A DNA stretch of 40,659 bases, taken from Bacteroidales bacterium. GTDB lineage: Bacteria; Bacteroidota; Bacteroidia; Bacteroidales; JAIPAP01. The stretch covers positions 1 to 40,659 of the forward strand of contig JAIPAP010000026.1 in the NCBI GenBank assembly GCA_021740045.1, read 5' to 3'. Below, in pieces: positions 26,011-33,076 of this stretch (positions within the stretch are counted from its first letter, which is position 1; each line of letters begins with the position of its first letter). Made by a program: the position numbers and the translations under genes. The notes beneath the pieces are model-generated. The model did no database searches, was not told the origin of the DNA, and worked only from the letters and a program-made list of their open reading frames with translations.

Positions 26011-27246
26011 TTAGTCTTTTAGGCAACGCACGGAGAAACCGTAATCCTTATTGTAATTGTAGCGGCCCACCGACGGATAAAAGTAATCGAGGAATCGGTA
26101 CCAGGCTTTCAAACTACTACTCTCTGATGAGGACCACCAATAACCGCCGCCGCTATAACCGCTGAAGGAGCCGTAGATATTCCGGTGGCCCGCCGGCAAG
26201 GCCGTAAAGCCAAATTCATCGGAACCGTTGCCGTTATTATACCATCCGCTGGTACTTTTCAGCTTTTGACCGGCATTGTAACCTCGGTAACCGGTTTGTT
26301 CCCATTCGGGATCAGGGTATCCATACTGACTATCTACAGAGCCTTCCAGTATCATCCATTCTTCATCGGTGGGGGTGTGCCAGCCGGGCGGACAAATGCC
26401 TTGTACTCCCTGGTTGGTGATGTATTGCATCATTTCATCCCACTGGTAAAGGCCTCCGTATTCGTCGCAATTGGAGAGGTTATCATCATAACAATATTTC
26501 TCTATGATGCTGTTATCCTGCATTTGATCATTGCCGGGAATTAACGCTCCAACATTCAAATTTTCAGCCATCCAACATTGGTTGCCTATCATAACGGCTG
26601 CATACTCCTGCCCATCGCGCGAATCGATAAAGGCGGAGGGGCATTCGGGTTGGCTTTGGCCGGGGTAAATCAATTCACCATCGCCCAGCATTTTCACCAG
26701 GTAAAACTCCCCTGGTTGGGCTTCGCCTATGCCATTTATCCAGTTAGGACCTATTTTATTTATTGCATCCCCATACATATTGCGAATAAATTCTAGGTTT
26801 ACACCTATAATGCTTTCAAAAGCTTCCATTGCATCTTTAGGCTCGGTGGGCAAATAACTTACAAACTGGTATCCGGTCTGCACGGGTATAGGTGTGGCAG
26901 GGGCAATAACCTCACCATTCAGGAGAAGGGTTTCCGCTCCGATCATCCTGAATAAATACCCTTCGGTGGTGTTCCAATCGCCAATGCCATTAATCCAATT
27001 CGGTCCAATTTTCTGGATAATATCCCCCTGGGCATTGCGAATAAATTCCACGTTTTCTCCTAAAACATTTTCCAGCACCACCAACATATCGGGGTCATCC
27101 GGAATGATGTAGGTGGATACAAAGCGATAGCCGTTTTCCAAGTCAATAGTTTGACCGGTAAGGTTGTTTTCTTTGGGATTGCTGTTCTGCCCGTATATCA
27201 TTTGAAAGGCAAGACAGATTGCGAATATGCCGATGCTTTGTTTCAT
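26011..27246 (-). CDS. Secreted FISUMP-domain protein with two N-terminal repeats
   Basis: The frame is open to 27453, but the ATG at 27246 was chosen because it starts a good signal peptide (MKQSIGIFAICLAFQMIYGQ), giving 411 residues. Two tandem repeats of about 75 residues follow (GYRFVSTYI... and GYQFVSYLP..., each with EFIRN and KIGPNWINGIG). The C-terminal 200 residues form a FISUMP domain (Fibrobacter succinogenes major paralogous domain): GNQCWMAENLNVG, YGGLYQWDEMMQY, GICPPGWHTPTDEEW and the closing YGFSVRCLKD. It is exported and probably surface-associated; binding partner unknown. It faces away from a second FISUMP protein at 33077-35182, with the accessory genes between them. Confidence 0.85.
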   Translation of the reverse strand: MKQSIGIFAICLAFQMIYGQNSNPKENNLTGQTIDLENGYRFVSTYIIPDDPDMLVVLENVLGENVEFIRNAQGDIIQKIGPNWINGIGDWNTTEGYLFRMIGAETLLLNGEVIAPATPIPVQTGYQFVSYLPTEPKDAMEAFESIIGVNLEFIRNMYGDAINKIGPNWINGIGEAQPGEFYLVKMLGDGELIYPGQSQPECPSAFIDSRDGQEYAAVMIGNQCWMAENLNVGALIPGNDQMQDNSIIEKYCYDDNLSNCDEYGGLYQWDEMMQYITNQGVQGICPPGWHTPTDEEWMILEGSVDSQYGYPDPEWEQTGYRGYNAGQKLKSTSGWYNNGNGSDEFGFTALPAGHRNIYGSFSGYSGGGYWWSSSESSSLKAWYRFLDYFYPSVGRYNYNKDYGFSVRCLKD

Positions 27247-27519
27247 GATAAATTGATTTTGAGGATTAGTCCACATAAAAGTAGAAACAAAAAGGATAGA
27301 AAACAAAAATATTTTTTTATGAGCGGATGGTTTCGTTATATAAATGGAAAATTCTGGTTGAAAATGGAGGCAGGCGGGTAAATTAGAGTGGGTTGGAAAA
27401 AGTGAACAAAGGAGTTTTAGTTTATATTTTGTATCCCGATCAGCCGCATCCACCGGAGAAATACGTCTATCAATCCATTGTAGATGAATTTAAAAACAAA
27501 ACGCTACCATGATAATTTC

Positions 27520-27622
27520 ACGCCAAAGCGCCAAGGAACAAACCTTTGCGCCTTAGCGTCTTAGCGAGAAACAAACCTGCGCATCACCAAACAATCATCC
27601 AATCAATCATTCAACCAATCCC
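27520..27622. repeat. Imperfect palindrome CGCCAAAGCGCCAAGG and simple repeat
   Basis: CGCCAAAGCGCCAAGG (from about 27522) faces CCTTTGCGCCTTAGCG (about 27543-27558), with 13 of 16 positions pairing by eye. It is followed at 27585-27622 by words of the type AATCATCCAATCAATCATTC, the complement of the tract near 24800. Confidence 0.55.
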
Positions 27623-27698
27623 ATTTTTTACACCTCTTGTTTTTTTATTTGAATTTTTTGTATATTGCACTGTTATTCGCACTGAAACTGTTTGGTTT

Positions 27699-28094
27699 AT
27701 GTTAGCGCCCATGTTACGCATACTTGCTTTATATAAGGTTCTCCCCCGGAAGAAATCACAGGAATTTAATGGGAATTTAATTGATGGCCCGGAGGTTTAT
27801 TCAGTAGGGTATGGTGCAAAATTTCAGATTAAGCCGGGCGTGGTGACCAGGGAGCTCGAGGCGCTGTTCAAGCAGGCCGGCGAGCTACTCAACAACCGCC
27901 TCGATCAGCTGATGAACATCTTAGTAAACCGCGACCAAAACTTCTACCACGACTACCTGAAAGCAAGGGTGATTGTGGATTACCAGGAGGAGGTTGTAGC
28001 CTTTGCTGGGTGTGTGGTTCGGATGTGTGGTTTTGAACTGGAAAATGTAAATAAACGCTATTGGTTTTATATAGATACTAGTCGTAATACATAA
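27699..28094 (+). CDS. Hypothetical protein, possibly with a foreign 3' end
   Basis: The 131-residue frame from the ATG at 27699 (MLAPMLRILALYK) is preferred over the longer one from 27546, whose start lies inside repeats. I do not recognise the family. The first 95 residues (GPEVYSVGYGAKFQIKPGVV, LFKQAGELLNNRLDQLMNIL) are coded by sequence of moderate GC like the core chromosome, while the last 35 (VRMCGFELENVNKRYWFYID) lie in AT-rich sequence that continues into the accessory block. The C-terminus may thus result from a junction. The next gene starts 10 nt after its stop. Confidence 0.5.
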   Translation: MLAPMLRILALYKVLPRKKSQEFNGNLIDGPEVYSVGYGAKFQIKPGVVTRELEALFKQAGELLNNRLDQLMNILVNRDQNFYHDYLKARVIVDYQEEVVAFAGCVVRMCGFELENVNKRYWFYIDTSRNT

Positions 28095-28104
28095 TAAAAA
28101 CAAC

Positions 28105-29184
28105 ATGTTCAATTATTTTAAAGATTTTAAAAACGAAAAGTTCCATGATAACAACTTGATTAATCTCATCGGATTGCTTTCACAGAATGAGAGATTGGAT
28201 TTATTTGAAAATCTAATTGGAATAAATAATGGAACGCTAGGTAATTTTATTAGAGGAAAAAGTAAGAGAGATTTTGATGTACACCTAAACTTTGAAAACT
28301 ATCATGTTATAATTGAGACAAAAGTTGATTCAGCTGAGGGTGAGAGAAATAACATGTGGCAAACAGATAGGATTTTTCAAGATTATAGCAAAAACTGGAA
28401 TAACAAAAGCCTAATATTAATTTACTTAACATACGGTCTTTCAGAATATTACATTAAAATAAGACAAGATGGTTCTTATTCAAATGGTCCATTTTCTACT
28501 TCCTTCCAACATATCGGCCTGAAAGAGATAACAAATTTCATCGAACGTTCAATAGAAGAATGTGTGATTGACGATTACGGTATTTTAACTTGGTTAGATT
28601 GGTTAAAATTTGAATTAACTAAAAGAGATGATAATCAGTATTTCCTTGAAAATATTAATAATTTACTGATTCGATATAAAGCCACACTAAATCTAACCGA
28701 TTACCCAGTAAACAGACTTAATATTTTCGTCCCGGAATTCACAATTCCTTTTTATTTCAACTTATGTAAAAGTTGGAATAATTTGAACAACAACAAGATT
28801 GGTAAAGCCTGCTTATACCCGATGGGAAGGCGCTCATCTCAAGTAAATGATTCAATTTTGAATTTTTGGGAATTATGGAATTGTAAACAGCCATTAACCG
28901 CAAAAGGGCTTTTACATGACAATTCACTTTACTTTGAGTTTAATGAGGATTTTAATTTGCACTTAAAAGCGAAAGCTGATGTGCCTAATTTAAACCAATT
29001 AAAAGAACTTATTAGCTCAAATAGAGAAAATCTTTCTATGGGCTTTACTGCCACACAAGAGAACTATAGACAAGGCACTTACGTATTATTTGAATGGGAC
29101 TTAAAAGTACTATCAAATTCTATAGAGACAAATGTTGAAAATATTAGAAAAGTAATTGAAAACGCCATTGAAGTATTGGAATAA
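28105..29184 (+). CDS. PD-(D/E)XK nuclease-superfamily protein
   Basis: The 359-residue product has a PD-(D/E)XK signature near its start: Asp56/Asp58 (KRDFDVHLNF) and, 12 residues on, Glu71-Thr-Lys73 (VIIETKVDSAEG), followed by a helix with NNMWQTDRIFQDY. This is the layout of the PDDEXK_4 group, often found in defence islands. The C-terminal 200 residues (FNLCKSWNNLNNNKIGKACL, LYFEFNEDFNLHLKAKADV) were not recognised and may sense a partner or DNA. The gene is AT-rich and first of the accessory block; an 80-bp repeat begins 14 nt after its stop. Confidence 0.72.
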   Translation: MFNYFKDFKNEKFHDNNLINLIGLLSQNERLDLFENLIGINNGTLGNFIRGKSKRDFDVHLNFENYHVIIETKVDSAEGERNNMWQTDRIFQDYSKNWNNKSLILIYLTYGLSEYYIKIRQDGSYSNGPFSTSFQHIGLKEITNFIERSIEECVIDDYGILTWLDWLKFELTKRDDNQYFLENINNLLIRYKATLNLTDYPVNRLNIFVPEFTIPFYFNLCKSWNNLNNNKIGKACLYPMGRRSSQVNDSILNFWELWNCKQPLTAKGLLHDNSLYFEFNEDFNLHLKAKADVPNLNQLKELISSNRENLSMGFTATQENYRQGTYVLFEWDLKVLSNSIETNVENIRKVIENAIEVLE

Positions 29185-29197
29185 AATGTACTATGCC

Positions 29198-29305
29198 CAA
29201 TCGAGCGGGCAGCCCCGCCATTAATCCCAATGCAAATAAGGGCTGACGAGGAGAACCTCCGACTAAAAATATTCATCCTAGCAATTCTAACATTACCCTG
29301 CCTCA
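29198..29305 (+). repeat. Accessory-block repeat, copy R1
   Basis: It starts with CAATCGAG. The first 80 bases align without gaps to R2 at 32480, about 65 of 80 identical by eye, including GGAGAACCTCCG and CTAAAAATATTCATC. A weaker match continues to ACCCTGCCT. Inside, CAGCCC can pair with GGGCTG, and GGAG with CTCC. The rest of the gap up to 29525 holds only a GTGCCG/CGGCAC hairpin near 29335. Confidence 0.8.
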
Positions 29306-29525
29306 GACGAAACGGTTCATTAAGTTGTGTCTATGTGCCGGAATACCGCGGCACACAGATATGGGGAATTTGTTTGTAGATAACCCGTATAGGGATGTAA
29401 CCGCATTTCTCTATCCTAAGAGTATATGAACCAGTTGCATATAGGCTACCACCTTATTAATTAAATATTATTTAATTGGAGTTAAAAATTAATATCGTTT
29501 AGCTAACAGTTTAGATTTTATTTAA

Positions 29526-29533
29526 TACCTTTG
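29526..29533 (+). promoter_or_regulatory. Putative -7 box of the sce7726-sce7725-RES operon
   Basis: TACCTTTG matches TAnnTTTG and lies 103 nt before the first ATG of the operon, giving a leader of about 97 nt. No clear -33 TTG is seen at the usual spacing. Confidence 0.45.
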
Positions 29534-29636
29534 AAAGAAAGATTGATAAAACACTATATGGTTATGCGCCAAAAAACATTTTAATTCATGGGAATCACAA
29601 TAAGACTAGTTAAAATATATTTATTAATTTCGTCTT

Positions 29637-30506
29637 ATGAAAGCTAGCATAAAATATAGCATAAATCAATTGAGAGACTATTCTGATCTATTTTCTAGAA
29701 GCTTCGCTCTTGAATGGCTGAAAGGGGATTTCACCTCATTAGATTTCAAAATAGCTAGGTACGACTCTAACTGGGTCAGACGCAAAGACAATTCTTACTG
29801 CAACTATTTAAAATACGTCTATAAAATCTTAGAAAAGCACTATAAAAATGAATATATTCTAAAAAACTCTTTTCTTAACGAATGGCTAATTAAAGAACTT
29901 GGAAAAACAAATTCTCAAGTTTTCAATGAATTCAAGATTGGAAATGCCATTGCTGATCTGGTAATGTTTAATGGTACTTCAAAAGTTTTCGAAATTAAAA
30001 CTGAACTGGATTCTGGCAAACGATTAACCTCCCAGATAAAATACTATAAGAAGGTTTTTAACCAAATTTATTTAATTGTTCCATCATCAAAAATTCACCA
30101 ATATCAAGACCACGATAGTAATGTTGGAATAATTACATTTGACGAGAATTCTATAAGTTCATTTCGTGTCATCCGAGAGTCTGAAACCAACTTAAATATT
30201 GATTTTGAAACTATTATGGGAATACTCCATACGACAGAATACAAAAGGATTGTAGAAGAGCACTTTGGCAAGCTACCAAAAATGACAAGCTTTAGCCAAT
30301 ATAGCATTTGCAAAGAATTAATATCGAAGATATCCCCTGTTGAATTAAGCCTTTATTTCAATGAATTAATGAAAAAAAGAAATTCATGTACTGCCTTGTC
30401 AACAAGAAATCACAAAGAGTTTAACCAATTAAGTCTAGCGTTAAAAATGACTCAACAAAAACGCAAGGACATGATTAACTCTTTAAAAGAACCAATAAAT
30501 ATTTAA
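29637..30506 (+). CDS. sce7726-family protein (PD-(D/E)XK-like)
   Basis: The 289-residue product resembles the sce7726 family, a protein of unknown function usually encoded next to sce7725. Its middle contains a PD-(D/E)XK-like core: Glu98 (FNEFKIGN), Asp107 (AIADLVMFN) and, after 11 residues, Glu119-Ile-Lys121 (KVFEIKTELDSGKRL), followed by a helix with Gln (TSQIKYYKKVF). All candidate catalytic residues are present, so nuclease activity is possible but not shown for the family as far as I know. It is first in a three-gene operon; the next ATG is 2 nt after its stop. The AT-rich base composition points to horizontal origin. Confidence 0.8.
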   Translation: MKASIKYSINQLRDYSDLFSRSFALEWLKGDFTSLDFKIARYDSNWVRRKDNSYCNYLKYVYKILEKHYKNEYILKNSFLNEWLIKELGKTNSQVFNEFKIGNAIADLVMFNGTSKVFEIKTELDSGKRLTSQIKYYKKVFNQIYLIVPSSKIHQYQDHDSNVGIITFDENSISSFRVIRESETNLNIDFETIMGILHTTEYKRIVEEHFGKLPKMTSFSQYSICKELISKISPVELSLYFNELMKKRNSCTALSTRNHKEFNQLSLALKMTQQKRKDMINSLKEPINI

Positions 30507-30508
30507 GT

Positions 30509-31444
30509 ATGTATTACCCTCTATTACGATCTAGACAATTTGAATTAATAACTCTACGAGAACTTGCAAATGAAAATGCAACTCAGGGATTTGTAATGCC
30601 TATTATTGAACCAGTCAAAGAGACCCATAATAACCTCAATTTGGCTTTTGATGTATTCGAAAAAATGGGCCAAAAGGCATATTTAATTGTAAATCCTGAA
30701 AATGGGGAAATGTCTGGAGATGGAACGCATTATCTTGATTACCTGGAAAAAAAACCTACTGGTGTATTCCTTCCTGCTTTTAGATATCGTTTAAATGGTA
30801 AGTACATATTAGATGCAATCCAAGACTATAACCTTAACGAAGTAATGATTATTTGTTCGAATGAGGTGGGTTCAGATAATTCTGATTTTACATCGGTTGC
30901 AACTAGTGCCTCAGTAACAGCTTTTAATGTAGGAGACCCTGACAGAAACAGATCTTTAAAAAGATACTTATTTAAGTTAGGAAAGATATTCATAAGACTT
31001 GATGACCCTTTTGAACGCCAAACGAGAAATAGTGACTTCTTATCTATAGGAGCCCATCCTTTTACAGAAGAACACTTGTACTATAAGGAGGAAGGTTTTT
31101 ATGGTTTTTCTGACTACACTGTTCTTCCAAGCGAATATATAGAGGGGGGAAGCACCCCAAGAGCTGTAGTAATTCACCTCACATATTTATTTAAAGACAA
31201 ACAAATTTGGATAAGGCATTTTACATCTACAACAAATGATTCAATTGCCAATGTTCAAGGTAAGTTTGCCGAAGCGGCTGAAAAAGCCGTCAAATACTGT
31301 CATAAAAATAATTTAAGCAATACAGCTATTAAAGAACTAATTAGTCATTATGATGAACAGCATTATCCTGGACTTGGTACCATAAAAAAGATTTCAATGA
31401 AAAACCACATTTTAGTAGTTGTAGATTATTTGAGAAACAAATAA
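30509..31444 (+). CDS. sce7725-family protein (phage beta-protein-like)
   Basis: The 311-residue product matches the sce7725 family by its start (YYPLLRSRQFELITLREL) and its pairing with sce7726. The pattern Y.P.L..R..E...L..L followed by VMPIIEPV recalls phage beta proteins (PF14350), so a related barrel-like fold is plausible. Other marked stretches are FIRLDDPFERQTRN, HPFTEEHLYYKEEGFYGFSD and EGGSTPRAVVIHLTY. No catalytic motif can be named. Spacing of 2 nt upstream and 4 nt downstream indicates tight co-translation with the sce7726-like and RES genes, and hence probably a common complex or pathway. Confidence 0.8.
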   Translation: MYYPLLRSRQFELITLRELANENATQGFVMPIIEPVKETHNNLNLAFDVFEKMGQKAYLIVNPENGEMSGDGTHYLDYLEKKPTGVFLPAFRYRLNGKYILDAIQDYNLNEVMIICSNEVGSDNSDFTSVATSASVTAFNVGDPDRNRSLKRYLFKLGKIFIRLDDPFERQTRNSDFLSIGAHPFTEEHLYYKEEGFYGFSDYTVLPSEYIEGGSTPRAVVIHLTYLFKDKQIWIRHFTSTTNDSIANVQGKFAEAAEKAVKYCHKNNLSNTAIKELISHYDEQHYPGLGTIKKISMKNHILVVVDYLRNK

Positions 31445-31448
31445 TAAA

Positions 31449-32477
31449 ATGTATACGTGTGACAACTGTTTTTCAGACAAAGAATTAAAAGCCTATATCC
31501 AATCTTCTGGAGTAAGAGGAGACTGTGATATTTGTAATTCATCAAACGTCTATAGAATAGATTTAATAGAATTACTTGATTTCTTCCAAGAATTAATCGA
31601 CAACTTTAGGAGAACTGAAAATGGTCAATTATTAAAATCAAAAATACAAGAAAGCTGGAGTTTCTTTTCTTCTCATGATAATGCTTCTAAAATATTGAAC
31701 TTTGTTATAAAAAAAGTAAATACAGAGATCGAGAGTGCAACTGATTTAGTTGATTACACAGAGGACATTATCGCCAACTATTCTTATTGGGATACACTCA
31801 AAGATAAAGTAAAATGGAAAAGACGGTTCCTATCTGACCTGGAAATCATTCAAGAATTGGGATGGGACGGTTTTTTCAATACTCAATTTGAATTATCTCC
31901 AGAAGACAAGCTTTATAGAGCGCGTGTTCATCATCAAAGTGGGATGAGCGCTTATGCTCCTGAAAATATGCTATGCCCTGAACCCAGTAAAGCAAGTGGA
32001 GGAAGAGCAAATCCATCAGGAATTCCATTTTTATATTTAAGCGATAAGGAAGATACTGTACTCTATGAAGTTAGAGCCTCGTATTTAGATGAAATAAGCA
32101 TTGGAGAATTTCATTTAAAAGAAGAATTAGATAAAGTTAAAATCGTTGATTTTACTGAGGATACTGTGCTTTTTCAACCAGGAAGAATAACAAATACTAT
32201 TAAATCAAGATTACTCAGGGAAAAAATCAGCAGAGATCTTTCTAAGCCTATGAGAAGGTATGATTCGGAAATAGAATATATTCCTACTCAATTCATTTGT
32301 GAATACATAAAGGTTTATACAGGTGCAAATGGAATAAGATTTAGTAGTTCTCTGGATCCTGAAGGTAACAACCTCGTAATTTTTGACCAATCGATAATGC
32401 AATGCTCTAATGTTATAGTAAAAAAAGTTAATTACTTAGATCTAAGTGCAATTGAGATAAAGATAGCAAGCCGATAG
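31449..32477 (+). CDS. RES-domain protein with N-terminal zinc-finger-like HEPN/RES domain
   Basis: The 342-residue product begins with two CxxC pairs (Cys4/Cys7 and Cys26/Cys29), probably binding zinc, followed by a helical region as in the HEPN/RES N-terminal domain. The C-terminal half is a RES domain: LYRAR (Arg157/Arg159), SGGRANPSG, FLYLSDKEDTVLYEVR (Tyr196, Glu207) and RFSSSLDPEGNNLVIF. Known RES toxins destroy NAD+ by glycohydrolysis or phosphorolysis, and the Arg/Tyr/Glu set expected for this is visible. It is last in the operon. In RES-Xre pairs the antitoxin is a small Xre protein; none is found here, so the sce genes or the N-terminal domain may restrain it. An 80-bp repeat starts 3 nt after the stop. 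Confidence 0.83.
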   Translation: MYTCDNCFSDKELKAYIQSSGVRGDCDICNSSNVYRIDLIELLDFFQELIDNFRRTENGQLLKSKIQESWSFFSSHDNASKILNFVIKKVNTEIESATDLVDYTEDIIANYSYWDTLKDKVKWKRRFLSDLEIIQELGWDGFFNTQFELSPEDKLYRARVHHQSGMSAYAPENMLCPEPSKASGGRANPSGIPFLYLSDKEDTVLYEVRASYLDEISIGEFHLKEELDKVKIVDFTEDTVLFQPGRITNTIKSRLLREKISRDLSKPMRRYDSEIEYIPTQFICEYIKVYTGANGIRFSSSLDPEGNNLVIFDQSIMQCSNVIVKKVNYLDLSAIEIKIASR

Positions 32478-32479
32478 TA

Positions 32480-32588
32480 CAATCGAGTGAACAGCCCCGC
32501 TAGTAGTCCCGATGTGAACCGGGGCTGCCGGGGAGAACCTCCGTCTAAAAATATTCATCGGGACAAATCTCACACCATCCTGCCTAAG
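32480..32588 (+). repeat. Accessory-block repeat, copy R2
   Basis: Gapless relative of R1 over 80 bases (CAATCGAG to TTCATC), in the same orientation, with weaker similarity up to CATCCTGCCTAAG. It folds well: CAGCCCCG pairs with CGGGGCTG across 22 nt, and GGAG with CTCC just after. Together R1 and R2 enclose exactly the sce7726-sce7725-RES operon and its promoter. Confidence 0.8.
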
Positions 32589-32666
32589 GAGGTATCGGTC
32601 TCGCTGGCTTTACCGGAGGGGTCAATTTCCCCCGGAATAGGCGGTCGGCAGGATCGGAATATTTTT
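32547..32666. repeat. 120-nt interrupted palindrome downstream of R2
   Basis: AAAAATATTC (32547-32556) is the exact reverse complement of GAATATTTTT (32657-32666), and ATCCTGCC (32577-32584) that of GGCAGGAT (32647-32654), in nested order. A further hairpin (CCGGAGGGG/CCCCCGG) lies at 32613-32635. The remaining gap up to 33076 is AT-rich and shows no gene. Confidence 0.65.
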
Positions 32667-33076
32667 CTGTTTTAAGCAGCAACTTGCAATCCTTAATTTT
32701 TCGCAAGGTCAAATCACCAGCTTTATAAGCAGTTTAAGAGTGCACAGATTATTAATGGCTTGGGGTAAAGGGTTTTCATGTTAATCAAGTTTTCGGTCCT
32801 GTTCTTGGCTTTAGTGCTAAGCGCAAGGGTTTTAAACCTGTCTATTGCTTTTAGAGCTTATAATATGTTTTAAACTACTAATTATATAAATCATTTCTAA
32901 ATTTCGCAACTAAATTCAAACCGTGTACACGCATTTATAATTGAATATTTCTGTCATTCAGTAAAAATACAATTTATCTGGTTAATTGAGAACGATAAAA
33001 AAAACTCATTATCTTTTTGAATGATGGTAATATTATTTATACTTTTAAAATCCCTTAGTCCTTAAAATTGGTTCAT

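Noticed and set aside
26011-26300. Variable region of a diversity-generating retroelement (C-terminal YGFSVRCLKD and Asn/Tyr-rich stretch)
   Set aside because: No reverse transcriptase or template repeat is seen in the window; the pattern is normal for FISUMP domains.
27246-27453. Longer N-terminus of the FISUMP protein
   Set aside because: The extra 69 residues precede a good signal peptide and look like translated intergenic DNA.
27546-27698. Upstream extension of the hypothetical gene
   Set aside because: It translates repeat sequence (AATCATTC words); the ATG at 27699 is a more sensible start.
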